In this document: one piece after another, positions 1-8,354 of the stretch | How positions within the stretch are numbered: the first letter of the stretch is position 1 | How the letters are laid out: each line of letters starts with the position of its first letter | Assembly (NCBI GenBank): GCA_003220615.1 | Contig: QHTB01000180.1 | Location: forward strand, 1 to 35,452 | DNA from: Candidatus Rokuibacteriota bacterium | Lineage (GTDB): Bacteria; Methylomirabilota; Methylomirabilia; Rokubacteriales; CSP1-6 | Direction: 5' to 3' | DNA length: 35,452 bases | Program-made: the position numbers and the translations under genes | The notes under the pieces: model-generated | Told to the model about the DNA's origin: nothing | The model's database searches: none | Seen by the model: the letters and a program-made list of their open reading frames with translations, nothing else

Positions 1-949
1 CGAGCGCGTATGCCTCGCCGTTCTTCACCACGACCGGCGTGGGCAGGAACGGCTCCAGGTGCGCCTTCACGCCCACGGGTCCGGCGCCGGGGCCGCCGCC
101 GCCGTGGGGGGTCGTGAAGGTCTTGTGCAGGTTGAAGTGGCAGACGTCGAAGCCGAGGTCGCCGGGACGCGTGATGCCGAGGATCGCGTTGAGGTTGGCG
201 CCGTCCATGTACACCTGCACGCCCCGGGCGTGGCACATCTCGGTGATGTCGACGATGCGCGGCTCGAAGTTTCCGAGCGTGTTCGGCACGGTGATCATGA
301 AGGCGGCCACGTCGTCGCCGAGGTGCCGCGCCAGGTCGCCCAGGTCGACCTCGCCGTTGGCGTCGGACTTCACCTCGATGACCTCGTAGCCGGCGATCGC
401 GGTCGAGGCGGGATTGGTCCCGTGGGCCGAGTCCGGGATGAGGACCTTCGTCCGCTTCTCGCCCCGCGAGGCGTGATAGGCGCGGATCATCAGGACGCCG
501 GCCAGCTCGCCCTGGGCGCCGGCCGCCGGCTGGAGCGACACGACGTCCATGCCCGCGATCTCCGCCAGCATTCCCGCCAGGTCGTGCAGCAGCTCCAGCG
601 CACCCTGGCTCGCCGCCTCCGGCGCCAGCGGGTGCAGGCGGCCAAAGCCCGCCACGCGGGCCATGTCCTCGTTGATCTTCGGGTTGTACTTCATCGTGCA
701 CGAGCCGAGCGGATAGAAGTGCGTATCGACGCCGTAGTTCATCTGGCTGAGTCGCGAATAGTGGCGGACCACGTCCAGCTCGCTGAGCTCGGGCAGCTCG
801 GCTGGCTGCGTTCTCAAGTACGCCGCGGGAATCTTGGTGCGGGCGGCCGCGACGTCCACGTCGGGCTCGGACAGCGAGTAGGCGATGCGGCCGGGCGAGG
901 ACAGCTCGAAGGCCAATCGATCGTACGCGCGCTGATTGTCGTACGGCAT
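1..949 (-). CDS. gcvPB: Glycine dehydrogenase (decarboxylating) subunit 2, partial
   Basis: This is the catalytic C-terminal half of the split P-protein. With subunit 1 it decarboxylates glycine through PLP and passes the aminomethyl group to the lipoyl arm of GcvH in the cytoplasm. The gene starts at ATG 949-947 and runs off the left edge; about 316 residues are visible of a family that is usually near 500. The PLP lysine is Lys276, in the motif [16 protein letters not shown]. The N-terminal part contains [11 protein letters not shown], typical of this subunit. Its start overlaps the gcvPA stop by one base (TGATG), so the two subunits are translationally coupled. Identification is secure; only the C-terminus is missing because of the window boundary. 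Confidence 0.96.
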   Translation of the reverse strand, partial: MPYDNQRAYDRLAFELSSPGRIAYSLSEPDVDVAAARTKIPAAYLRTQPAELPELSELDVVRHYSRLSQMNYGVDTHFYPLGSCTMKYNPKINEDMARVAGFGRLHPLAPEAASQGALELLHDLAGMLAEIAGMDVVSLQPAAGAQGELAGVLMIRAYHASRGEKRTKVLIPDSAHGTNPASTAIAGYEVIEVKSDANGEVDLGDLARHLGDDVAAFMITVPNTLGNFEPRIVDITEMCHARGVQVYMDGANLNAILGITRPGDLGFDVCHFNLHKTFTTPHGGGGPGAGPVGVKAHLEPFLPTPVVVKNGEAYAL

Positions 950-2292
950 CAGGCCACCGCCTTGGCCAGCGCCTCGGCGAAGGCGTCGATCTCTTCCTTC
1001 GTGCGCTTCTCGGTGACGGCGACGAGCAGACAGTCGGCGAGCTTCCGATCGAACGCCTTGAGCGGAACCCCGGCGAGGATCTTCTGCTTCACCAGCCGGG
1101 CCGCCACGCGCTCAGCGGGCTTCGGGAGCTTGAGCGTGAACTCCTTGAAGAAAGGCGCCTCGAAGCGCAGCGTCACGCCCGGGATCTTCGTCAGCCGGTC
1201 CGCGGCGTAGTGCGCCTTCGCCATCGACAGCTCGCCCACCCGGACCAGGCCCTGCTTGCCGATCGTCGCGAGATAGATCGTCGCCATCAGCGCGCACAGC
1301 GCCACGTTCGTGCAGATGTTGGACGTCGCCTTCGCGCGTCGGATGTGCTGCTCGCGCGTCTGCAGCGTCAGCACGAACCCGCGCTGGCCGTCCTGATCCA
1401 CGGTCGCGCCGACGAGGCGCCCCGGCATGCGTCGCACGAAGTCGTTCTTGGCGGCGAAGACGCCGAGGTACGGGCCACCATACGACAGCGGCACGCCGAG
1501 GCCCTGCCCGTCGCCCACGACGATGTCGGCGCCGAGCCGGCCCGGAGCTTCGAGCACGCCGAGGTTCACCGGATCGGCCACGACGACCAGCAGCGCCCCG
1601 GCGGCGTGGGCGATCTCGGCCGCCGCCGCGACGTTCTCGAGACAGCCATAGAAGTTCGGTGACTGGACCACGAGCGCGGCGGTCTTGGCGCCGACCGACT
1701 TCGTGACGGCGGCCGCGTCGAGCACGCCCGCGGGCGCGGCGACGTCGCGGAGCTTGACGCCCGGCCCGTCGCAATACGTCGCAACGACGCGCCGGTAGAG
1801 CGGATGGACGCCGCCGGCCAGCACGACCTCGGGCCGGCCGGTCACCGCGTGAGCCATCAGCGCCGCCTCGGCCAGCGACGAGGCCCCGTCGTAGATCGAC
1901 GCGTTGGCCACGTCCATTCCGGTCAGCTCGGCGATCATCGTCTGGTACTCGTAGATCGTCCGGAGCGTGCCCTGGCTCGCCTCGGGCTGATACGGCGTGT
2001 ACGCGGTGAAGAACTCGCCGCGGCGGATCAGGTGATCGATCGGGCTCGGCACGTAGTGGTCGTAGGCGCCGGCACCGAGAAAGCAGACGTGGCTGTCGCT
2101 GTCCGCGTTCTTCGCGGCCATCGCGCGCATGTGACGGATCAGCTCCGTCTCGGCCAGCGCGGGCGGCAGCGCCAGCGGGCGGTCCAGGCGCGACTTGGCC
2201 GGGATCTTGACCAGCACGTCCTCGATTCCGCGGGCGCCGATCGTCTCCAGCATGGCGCGCTGGTCCTGTGACGTCGCGGGCAGGAAGCGCAT
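949..2292 (-). CDS. gcvPA: Glycine dehydrogenase (decarboxylating) subunit 1
   Basis: This 447-residue protein is the N-terminal half of the split glycine decarboxylase, which works as an alpha2-beta2 complex with GcvPB in the glycine cleavage system. Recognisable family stretches include [18 protein letters not shown] near residue 70, [20 protein letters not shown] near 95, and [14 protein letters not shown] near 125. The length is normal for the family (about 445). ATG 2292-2290 overlaps the gcvH stop by one base (TGATG), as it does at its own 3' end with gcvPB, so gcvH-gcvPA-gcvPB form a tightly coupled unit. The split form of the enzyme is common in Gram-positive and many deep-branching bacteria; most Proteobacteria have a single fused GcvP. 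Confidence 0.97.
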   Translation of the reverse strand: MRFLPATSQDQRAMLETIGARGIEDVLVKIPAKSRLDRPLALPPALAETELIRHMRAMAAKNADSDSHVCFLGAGAYDHYVPSPIDHLIRRGEFFTAYTPYQPEASQGTLRTIYEYQTMIAELTGMDVANASIYDGASSLAEAALMAHAVTGRPEVVLAGGVHPLYRRVVATYCDGPGVKLRDVAAPAGVLDAAAVTKSVGAKTAALVVQSPNFYGCLENVAAAAEIAHAAGALLVVVADPVNLGVLEAPGRLGADIVVGDGQGLGVPLSYGGPYLGVFAAKNDFVRRMPGRLVGATVDQDGQRGFVLTLQTREQHIRRAKATSNICTNVALCALMATIYLATIGKQGLVRVGELSMAKAHYAADRLTKIPGVTLRFEAPFFKEFTLKLPKPAERVAARLVKQKILAGVPLKAFDRKLADCLLVAVTEKRTKEEIDAFAEALAKAVA

Positions 2293-2684
2293 CAGTGGGC
2301 GCCGTCGGCCACGAACTGCTCGTACTGCTGCGCGGTGAGGAGCTGGTCCCAGTCGCCCGCGCTCGAGGCCTTGACGACCAGCATCCAGCCCTGGCCGTAG
2401 GGATCCCGATTCACCAGCTCCGGAGTCTTGGTGAGCGCGGTGTTCGTCTCCAGCACTTCGCCCGAGATCGGGGCGTACAGGTCGGACACCGCTTTCACTG
2501 ACTCGACGACACCGAACGTCTTGTGCGACGTCACCTTGGTGCCGACCTTCGGCAGCTCGACGAACACGACGTCGCCCAGCTGCTCCTGCGCGAAGTGCGT
2601 GATGCCGACGCGGACCTTGTCACCTTCCCGCTTGGCCCACTCGTGCTCTTTCGTGTACTTCAGGTCCGCCGGAATGTTCGCCAT
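2292..2684 (-). CDS. gcvH: Glycine cleavage system H protein
   Basis: This 130-residue lipoyl carrier shuttles the aminomethyl intermediate between the P-, T- and L-proteins. The lipoylated residue is Lys64 within VVESVKAVSDLYAPISGEV, which is the canonical motif. The N-terminus (PADLKYTKEHEWAK) matches the family well. A Shine-Dalgarno-like AGAGGA lies four bases before ATG 2684-2682. The stop overlaps the gcvPA start. The spacer to gcvT upstream is unusually long (150 bases) for this operon and holds palindromes and a duplicated gcvT tail, so gcvH may be uncoupled from gcvT translation. Confidence 0.97.
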   Translation of the reverse strand: MANIPADLKYTKEHEWAKREGDKVRVGITHFAQEQLGDVVFVELPKVGTKVTSHKTFGVVESVKAVSDLYAPISGEVLETNTALTKTPELVNRDPYGQGWMLVVKASSAGDWDQLLTAQQYEQFVADGAH

Positions 2685-2834
2685 CGCTGTCCTCTTATTT
2701 TTTCACCCGAGACGGATGAAACGGCGTTTTGTGCTCGGAGGGGGGCTCCGCCCCCCTTCCGATGCCTCCCCCCAGGAGGAGTTGCGCGGGCAAAGCCCGC
2801 GCTCGAAACGACCTATCCATTCCGGGTGTCCGCG
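2685..2834. repeat. Intergenic insert with duplicated gcvT 3' tail and two hairpins
   Basis: Bases 2698-2730 repeat the last coding bases of gcvT at 2838-2870 with 29 of 33 identical. On the minus strand both encode KTPFHPSRVKK and end in a stop (TAA here, TGA in gcvT). All four differences are synonymous. Between the copies lie two hairpins: a GC-rich palindrome at 2737-2759 (arms GGGGGGC and GCCCCCC around a three-base loop, extended by weaker pairs) and a perfect 8-bp stem at 2784-2802 (GCGCGGGC, AAA, GCCCGCGC). The layout suggests that the original gcvT ended ten bases before gcvH and that a palindromic element or a replacement recombination separated them. Confidence 0.8.
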
Positions 2835-3944
2835 TCACTTCTTAACCCGCGACGGATGAAACGGCGTTTTCACGACGCGCGCCGGACGCGCCTGGCCGCG
2901 GATGTCGACGCCGAGGTCGGCACCGACGACCGCGTGCGGCGCCTCGACGTAGGCGAGCGCGATCGACTTGTCGACCGACGGGCCGTACGACCCTGAGGTG
3001 ACCACGCCCAGCGTGTGGCTGTCCTTGACGACCAGATAGCCGTGACGGGCCACCGCGCGGTCGGCCATCTCGATGCCCACGAGCTTGCGCCGCGGCCCGG
3101 CGACGCGCACCTTCTCGATCGCGTCGCGCCCGGTGAACTCCCCCTTGGCCGCCTTCACCACCCAGCCCAGCCCCGCTTCGATCGGGTTCGTGGTCTCGTC
3201 GATGTCGTTGCCATAGAGCGCGTAGCGCATCTCGAGGCGCAGGGTGTCGCGCGCGCCGAGCCCGATGGGTGCCACGCCGTCGGCCGCGCCCCTGTCCAGC
3301 AGCGCGCGCCACACTCGCATGGCGTCGCGCGCGGGCAGGTAGAGCTCGAAGCCGTCCTCACCGGTGTACCCGGTGCGCGAGATCACCGTCTGTGCCCCGG
3401 CCACGTGGCCCGACCTGAACCGGTAGTAGCCGATCGCCGCGACGTCGCAGTCGGCGAGCCGGCCCACGAGCGCTTCGGCCTTGGGTCCCTGCACCGCGAT
3501 CAGCGCGGTGTCCGCCGAGATGTTGCGCCACGCGGCGCCGCGGAACTGGCGCGACTGCTCGGTGACCCAGGCCCAGTCCTTGTCGATGTTGGCGGCGTTG
3601 ACGGTGAGCATGAACCGTTCGGCCCCGAGCCGGTAGAGCGTGAGGTCGTCGACGATGCCGCCGTCGGGAACACAGAGCAGCGAGTACTGGACCTGTCCGA
3701 TCTCGAGCGCGCTGACGTCGTTGGTGGTCAGGACTTGCAGCGCGGCCAGCGCCTGCGCGCCAGTCACCTCGAACTCGCCCATGTGGCTGACGTCGAAGAG
3801 GCCGACGGCCGAGCGGACCGTGCGGTGCTCCTCGATGATGCCCGTGTACTGCACGGGCATCTCCCATCCGCCGAACGGAACCATGCGCGCGCCTGCGGCG
3901 ACGTGTGCATCGAATAGCGGAGTTCGTTTCAGCGGACTGTCCAT
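2835..3944 (-). CDS. gcvT: Glycine cleavage system T protein (aminomethyltransferase)
   Basis: This 369-residue enzyme transfers the methylene group from the H-protein aminomethyl arm to tetrahydrofolate, releasing ammonia. The N-terminus is LKRTPLFDAHVAAGARMVPF, followed by GGWEMPVQY, FDVSHMGEFEV and YTGEDGFELYLP, all T-protein signatures. The C-terminal beta-barrel domain contains GARDTLRLEMRYALYGND and GYVTSGSYGPSVDKSIALAY-like residues. Length is normal. It starts at ATG 3944-3942, 17 bases after the stop of an alpha/beta hydrolase on the same strand, so the two may be co-transcribed. Its 3' tail is duplicated downstream. Because homologous T-proteins include dimethylglycine and sarcosine oxidases, the adjacent gcvH and gcvP genes are the decisive evidence for GcvT. 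Confidence 0.97.
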   Translation of the reverse strand: MDSPLKRTPLFDAHVAAGARMVPFGGWEMPVQYTGIIEEHRTVRSAVGLFDVSHMGEFEVTGAQALAALQVLTTNDVSALEIGQVQYSLLCVPDGGIVDDLTLYRLGAERFMLTVNAANIDKDWAWVTEQSRQFRGAAWRNISADTALIAVQGPKAEALVGRLADCDVAAIGYYRFRSGHVAGAQTVISRTGYTGEDGFELYLPARDAMRVWRALLDRGAADGVAPIGLGARDTLRLEMRYALYGNDIDETTNPIEAGLGWVVKAAKGEFTGRDAIEKVRVAGPRRKLVGIEMADRAVARHGYLVVKDSHTLGVVTSGSYGPSVDKSIALAYVEAPHAVVGADLGVDIRGQARPARVVKTPFHPSRVKK

Positions 3945-3961
3945 GCGGGCGCTTCAGTTAA

Positions 3962-4831
3962 TCATTGCCCCGGATGACGGTCAAGCCACGCCTCGATGGC
4001 GCGCCGCATTTCCACCGGACGTTCCATGGGGATCCAGTGCTCGGCATCGATCACGACGATCTCACCGTGAGGCAGCTCGGCGAGCCTCCGCTCGACGACC
4101 GCCGGATCGCCGTAGGCGCCCCCACTGGAGAGCAGCGTGAGGGTGGGCGCGGCAACGTCCGAGAGATCGCCGATGCCGGCGACCAGCGCGAGCAATGCCT
4201 GGAGGTAGACGCCGAGCGGGATACACGCCAGGTCATCCCACGGTGACGCGTAACGCTCGAGCAGCACCTGGCTGTTGCCGGCGGCGATCGCCGCGCGCGT
4301 CTCGCGATCGAGGGCTTCGAGGTCGAGCGGCTTCAGACGGCGCCGGTACAGCCCGAGCGCGTTGAGCCCGCGCACGATCGAGACGACCGGCGCCAGCACC
4401 CCACGCCACCTCGCGGCGTGTCCGAGTCCTCCCCGCAACGCTTCGGCGAAGATCGGCTCGATGAGCACGAGGCCGGCCGCGGCCTTCGGCCGGCGGCGGC
4501 CGAACTCGAGCGCGATGTTGGCCCCGAAGCAGTGCCCGACCACCACCACGGTCTCGTGAGGCTCGGCGTTCACGATCGCCGCGAGATCGTCGCACCAGAC
4601 GTCCATTCCCATCCGGCCGCGATGCACGGACGCGCCCTGGCCGCGCAGATCGGGTCGGAGGATGTCCCAGTTCTCTCGCAGCGACGTGGTCGCGACGAAC
4701 TCGCTCCAGCGCGTGGCATTGCTGGCGAGGCCGTGCAGCAGGATGAGAAGGCCACGCGACCGGGCCGGGCGCCACAGCCGGTAGGCCAGCCGGGCGCCGT
4801 CGGAAGCCGTCAGTGTCCGGGAGAATTCCAT
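3962..4831 (-). CDS. Alpha/beta hydrolase with cysteine at the nucleophile elbow
   Basis: The protein (289 residues from ATG 4831) has an alpha/beta-hydrolase fold: oxyanion-loop motif LLHGLASNATRW, a DLRGQGAS strand-turn, and a nucleophile elbow VVGHCFGANIALEFG. The nucleophile position is Cys101 instead of the usual serine, as in dienelactone hydrolase. His265 in DAEHWIPMERP is the probable catalytic histidine. The acid was not assigned with certainty. I chose the second Met because homology to hydrolases begins at MEFSRTLTASDGARLAYRLW; an upstream ATG at 4888 would overlap the divergent response regulator. Neither start has a clear Shine-Dalgarno. The gene precedes gcvT by 17 bases, but no functional link to glycine cleavage can be shown. 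Substrate unknown. Confidence 0.8.
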   Translation of the reverse strand: MEFSRTLTASDGARLAYRLWRPARSRGLLILLHGLASNATRWSEFVATTSLRENWDILRPDLRGQGASVHRGRMGMDVWCDDLAAIVNAEPHETVVVVGHCFGANIALEFGRRRPKAAAGLVLIEPIFAEALRGGLGHAARWRGVLAPVVSIVRGLNALGLYRRRLKPLDLEALDRETRAAIAAGNSQVLLERYASPWDDLACIPLGVYLQALLALVAGIGDLSDVAAPTLTLLSSGGAYGDPAVVERRLAELPHGEIVVIDAEHWIPMERPVEMRRAIEAWLDRHPGQ

Positions 4832-4876
4832 CGGGAGGTGGCCGGCATCGCAATTGCGTCTGAGCAGGCCCAGGGT

Positions 4877-5302
4877 ATGCAGGGACATGGCGTCAGGGGC
4901 GAGCTGGAAAACGGCCGGATCCTGCTCGTAGAGGATGCGGACGACATCCGCGATGCCTTCGGGGTGCTGCTCAGGGCCGAGGGCGCCGAGGTGGCGACGG
5001 CGTCAACCGGGCGACAAGCCGTCGAGTTGGCGGGTCGGGAGCCCTTCGACATCCTACTCACGGACCTCGGCTTGCCCGACATTCCGGGCGACATCCTGAT
5101 CCGCGAAGTGCTCGCGACCACTCGCTCGCGGCCCCACGTGGTCGTCGTGACCGGCTACGGCGAGCCGTACGCCAGCCGGGCTCGGGAGGCCGGTGCCGAC
5201 GTCGTATTGACCAAGCCGATCGAATGGACGCTTCTGCTGCGACAGCTCAAGCAGAGTCTGCGATCCGGCCCTGCCAGCGGTGCGGCGTCCGTCGCCGCGT
5301 AA
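4877..5302 (+). CDS. Single-domain response regulator (receiver domain only)
   Basis: This 141-residue protein is a CheY-like receiver. The acidic pocket is Glu19-Asp20 (ILLVEDADD), the phospho-acceptor is Asp63 (LLTDLGLPD), the switch Thr is Thr92 (VVVVTGYG) and the conserved lysine is Lys113 (LTKPIEW). No DNA-binding or enzymatic output domain follows; about 15 residues of Gly/Ala-rich tail end the protein. The reading frame stays open far upstream, but those codons are antisense to the hydrolase, and ATG 4877 is the first sensible start before the domain. No histidine kinase is nearby, so its partner must be elsewhere. It ends five bases from the convergent DUF6282-like gene. Confidence 0.88.
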   Translation: MQGHGVRGELENGRILLVEDADDIRDAFGVLLRAEGAEVATASTGRQAVELAGREPFDILLTDLGLPDIPGDILIREVLATTRSRPHVVVVTGYGEPYASRAREAGADVVLTKPIEWTLLLRQLKQSLRSGPASGAASVAA

Positions 5303-5307
5303 CTTCT

Positions 5308-6225
5308 TCAAACCCTCTCGTCGACTCCCAGGAGCCTTGCTGGATTTTCCGCGACCATCGTCCGGATGTCCTCCGGCGTGATTCCCTGCTCCAGCAGCAG
5401 TTGGACGAACACGCGCATCCCTTCCGGTGGCACCGGATGGTGCAACTGGCCGAAGTCCGTGGCCAGGGCGCAGTGAGCGGGGCCGATGGCGCGGATCGAC
5501 GCCACCATCTGCTGGAGCGAGAGGCTCTGCCAGGCGGGCATCATGGTGATGATGTCCTTCTCGAGAATCGCCCCGTCGGCCGCGAGGGCCTGCTGATCCT
5601 CGAGCGACATCCCCGAGAGCGCCAGGTCGGGGTGGGTGATGAGAATCTTCCGCACACCGATGCTGCGCGCTTCCTTCACGAGGACGCGGATCTCGGGAAG
5701 CGAGAGGTGGCCGGTCGAGAGACAGATGTCGGCGGCGGCGATCAGCTCGAGGATTTCGCGGACCCCGGGCAGGAGCGCGCCGTGGGCGTCGAGCACCGAC
5801 AGCCCGGTGAGCGTCTTGTGCTCCGTCGTCTTGCGCTCGACAGCATCGGCTCTGGCGCGCATCGACGCGCCGAAGTGACTGCCACCGAAGAAGCCGATGT
5901 GGTGGCGCGCGGAGAGCGTCGGCATCCACACCATGCGGCCCCCGAGCTTGATGCAGCCGTCGACGGCCTGGGGATTGAGGCCGCCGACGCTGTGATTGAG
6001 CACGATGCCGCCGAATGTCTCGATGCCGGGCACCTGCCGCCGGACGAGCGCCGCCCGTCCGGTGGTGTCGTGCTCGTGCGCCTTGAGGAGCACCGCGCGC
6101 ATGCCGCGCTGGCGTGACTCGAGCGCGAGCCCGATGTCGTCGGTCACACGCTCGAACACGCTGGGCGCGGCGTGCTGGTGGAGGTCGATCGCTCCCTGGA
6201 GCAGCTCGTCGCAGAGTCGCGTCAC
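5308..6225 (-). CDS. DUF6282-like amidohydrolase-fold protein
   Basis: This 305-residue protein looks like a metal-dependent TIM-barrel hydrolase of the amidohydrolase/PHP type. Candidate metal ligands are His16 and His18 in DLHQHAAPS, the KAHEHD segment near residue 48, the STGHLS strand, ITHPD, and a late acidic ALATDFGQ strand. The assignment to the DUF6282 group is from recall of family-like motifs, not a search. It starts with GTG and overlaps the stop of pxpA by four bases (GTGA), which ties it to the lactam-utilisation cluster. A hydrolytic role on a cyclic amide or an N-acyl product of that pathway is plausible inference. No signal peptide, so cytoplasmic. Confidence 0.78.
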   Translation of the reverse strand: MTRLCDELLQGAIDLHQHAAPSVFERVTDDIGLALESRQRGMRAVLLKAHEHDTTGRAALVRRQVPGIETFGGIVLNHSVGGLNPQAVDGCIKLGGRMVWMPTLSARHHIGFFGGSHFGASMRARADAVERKTTEHKTLTGLSVLDAHGALLPGVREILELIAAADICLSTGHLSLPEIRVLVKEARSIGVRKILITHPDLALSGMSLEDQQALAADGAILEKDIITMMPAWQSLSLQQMVASIRAIGPAHCALATDFGQLHHPVPPEGMRVFVQLLLEQGITPEDIRTMVAENPARLLGVDERV

Positions 6226-7007
6226 GCCGCCGGCAACCAGTCGCGGAGCGACTTCACCTGGCAGCCCGCCTTGTCCAGCGCCTCGCGCACGGTGCGCACG
6301 ATGCGCTCGGCACCCGGCGTGTCGCCGTGACAGCAGATCGTGTGCACGGTCATGTCGACGGTGACGCCGTCCATCGTGACGACCTTGCCTTCGATGGCCA
6401 TCTTCACGGCTTGCGCGGCCGCCTTCTGGGGATCGGTGATGAGCGAGCCCGCGATCTTCCGGGACACGAGCGTGAGGTCGACGTTGTAGGCGCGATCGGC
6501 GAAGCCCTCGGCCGCCACCCGCGCGCCCATCTTCCGGCAGACCCGCTCGTACTTGCTGCCCGCCGCGGCCATGAGGATCAGCGTCGTCTTGCCCGAGGCC
6601 ATCACCGCCTCGCCGGCCGCCTCCCCCAGGCTCTCGCTCTTCTCCATCATGTTGTAGAGGATGCCGTGCGGCTTGACGTGCTGCAGCTCGGCGCCGGCCG
6701 TGCGCAAGAACTCGCGCAGCGCGCCGGTCTGGTAGCAGATGTAGTCCTTGATCTCCTGCGGCGAGACGTCCATCACCCGGCGGCCGAAGCCCATGAGATC
6801 GGGGAGTCCGGGATGCGAGCCGACCGCGACGTTGTGCTGGAGCGCCAGCTCGACCGTCTTGCGCATGACGTGCGGATCACCGCCGTGATAGCCGCAGGCC
6901 ACGTTCGCGGACGTGATGAACGGCATGATCTCGGCATCGGCGCCGAGCGTCCAGCGCCCGTAGCTCTCGCCCATGTCGCAGTTGAGATCGATGAACTTGC
7001 TCGCCAT
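6222..7007 (-). CDS. pxpA: 5-oxoprolinase subunit A, LamB/YcsF family
   Basis: This 261-residue protein begins IDLNCDMGESYGRW and contains ANVACGYHGGDP, VGSHPGLPD and HVKPHGILYNMM, the characteristic LamB/YcsF motifs with conserved Asp and His residues. PxpA combines with PxpB and PxpC in an ATP-dependent 5-oxoprolinase that opens pyroglutamate to glutamate. The frame is open further upstream, but those codons are antisense-free shadows of the aminotransferase; ATG 7007 is preceded by AAGGAG at good spacing. It lies 11 bases after the aminotransferase gene and overlaps the DUF6282-like start. In characterised bacteria pxpA usually adjoins pxpBC; here an aminotransferase separates them. The true substrate may be another lactam. 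Confidence 0.93.
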   Translation of the reverse strand: MASKFIDLNCDMGESYGRWTLGADAEIMPFITSANVACGYHGGDPHVMRKTVELALQHNVAVGSHPGLPDLMGFGRRVMDVSPQEIKDYICYQTGALREFLRTAGAELQHVKPHGILYNMMEKSESLGEAAGEAVMASGKTTLILMAAAGSKYERVCRKMGARVAAEGFADRAYNVDLTLVSRKIAGSLITDPQKAAAQAVKMAIEGKVVTMDGVTVDMTVHTICCHGDTPGAERIVRTVREALDKAGCQVKSLRDWLPAA

Positions 7008-7018
7008 CGAGGATCTCC

Positions 7019-8344
7019 TTATTCCCTGGCCAGCACGCGGGCCAGGGCGTTGACGAAGCGGTCGGTGTCTTCCTCGCTCATGGCCAGCGAGCAGGCGCCG
7101 AGCCCGCGCTGGGAGAGGAGGATGCCTTCGTTGAGCAGGCCCAGGAAGATCCGCATCGGGGCCTCGGTGTCCTTGGGGCGGCTCGAGCGGTAGTCGGTGA
7201 GCGGCCCGGTCGTCCAGTGCAGACAGAAGAGCGAGCCGACGCCGGTGATCTGGCCCTTTCGACGCGTGGCTTGCAGCAGACGCGACACACCGCCGCGCAG
7301 GCGGTCGCCGAGCGAGTCCAGTCGGCTGTACGCCTCGGGCGAGAGCGCGTTCATGGTGGCCAGGCCCGCCGCCATCGTCACGGGGTTGGCGTTGAACGTG
7401 CCGCCGTGGCTGATGCGGGCGCCGCCGCGCCGCGGGTCGTACGCGTTCATGATGTCCGCGCGGCCGCCGAACGCGCCGACGGGCAGCCCGCCCCCGATGA
7501 TCTTGCCGAGCGTCGTCAGATCGGGCCGGATGCCGAAGCGCTCCTGGGCGCCGCCCCACGCGATGCGGAACGAGATGACCTCGTCGAAGATCAGGACGAT
7601 GCCGAGCCGCTCCGTCACCGCCCGCAATCGTTCCAGGAAGCCGGGTTCGGGCAGCAGGATGCCGCCGATGCCGAGCAGCGGATCGACGAGCAGGCACGCG
7701 GTCTGCGCGCCCTCCTTGGTGAGGATCTCCTCGCAGGCGTCGCCGTCGTTCCACGGCAGGACGATCGTCTGCTTGAGCGCCGCCGCCGGCACGCCGGCCG
7801 ACGCTGCCACGGGCTTGGGATGCCGCCGTCCCCCCGAGGCCTTCACGTCGGGTGCCACGCTCACGAGCACGGCGTCGTGCGTGCCGTGATAGGCGCCCTC
7901 GAACTTGGCGACCTTCGGCCGGCCCGTGAAGGCGCGAGCGACGCGGACCGCGTTCATCGTCGCCTCGGTGCCGGAGTTCGTGAAGCGCAGCGACTCCATG
8001 GACGGGATGCGGCGCGTGAGGGCCTCGGCCAGTCGGATCTCGTGCTCGGTGGGGCCGGGGTAGGACATCCCGAGCGTGACGGCCTCGTGGGCCGCCTTCA
8101 CGACGTCGGGCGGCGCGTGACCGAGGATGAGGCTCGTGTAGTTGCCGTTGAAGTCGAGGCGATCGACGCCATCGGCGTCCCAGAGGTGGGCGCCCTGCGC
8201 GCGCTGGATGTAGAACGGATACGGATCGAAGAATGTCGTCGTCCGGCTGTTGCCGCCTGGCATGACGGCGCAGGCTTCTTCGTGAAGTGACCGCGATCGG
8301 CCCGTCTTCGCCAGGTACTCGTGCAGCTCCTTGTCGATGGCCAT
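7019..8344 (-). CDS. Class III aminotransferase, glutamate-1-semialdehyde 2,1-aminomutase-like
   Basis: This 441-residue PLP enzyme contains the family motifs MPGGNSRTTTFFDPYPFY at the N-terminus, SGTEATMNAVRVARAFTGR, and TLGKIIGGGLPVGAFGG with the PLP lysine at Lys281. The IFDEVISFR segment supplies the conserved Asp that contacts the PLP ring. It resembles HemL in sequence, but its position between pxpBC and pxpA, with 10-11 base gaps on each side, argues for a catabolic transaminase or aminomutase acting on an amino acid released by the lactamase module, rather than tetrapyrrole synthesis. Whether a separate hemL exists in the genome cannot be told from this window. Length is close to HemL (about 430). 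Confidence 0.88.
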   Translation of the reverse strand: MAIDKELHEYLAKTGRSRSLHEEACAVMPGGNSRTTTFFDPYPFYIQRAQGAHLWDADGVDRLDFNGNYTSLILGHAPPDVVKAAHEAVTLGMSYPGPTEHEIRLAEALTRRIPSMESLRFTNSGTEATMNAVRVARAFTGRPKVAKFEGAYHGTHDAVLVSVAPDVKASGGRRHPKPVAASAGVPAAALKQTIVLPWNDGDACEEILTKEGAQTACLLVDPLLGIGGILLPEPGFLERLRAVTERLGIVLIFDEVISFRIAWGGAQERFGIRPDLTTLGKIIGGGLPVGAFGGRADIMNAYDPRRGGARISHGGTFNANPVTMAAGLATMNALSPEAYSRLDSLGDRLRGGVSRLLQATRRKGQITGVGSLFCLHWTTGPLTDYRSSRPKDTEAPMRIFLGLLNEGILLSQRGLGACSLAMSEEDTDRFVNALARVLARE

Positions 8345-8354
8345 GCGGCCTCCG

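Noticed and set aside
59-1210. Long plus-strand open frame opposite gcvPB and gcvPA
   Set aside because: Its translation is Arg/His/Val-rich low-complexity sequence typical of the antisense frame of GC-rich genes, and the minus-strand genes are unmistakable.
4418-4876. Upstream extension of the response-regulator frame to 294 codons
   Set aside because: The extension is antisense to the hydrolase and shows no domain; the receiver begins just after ATG 4877.
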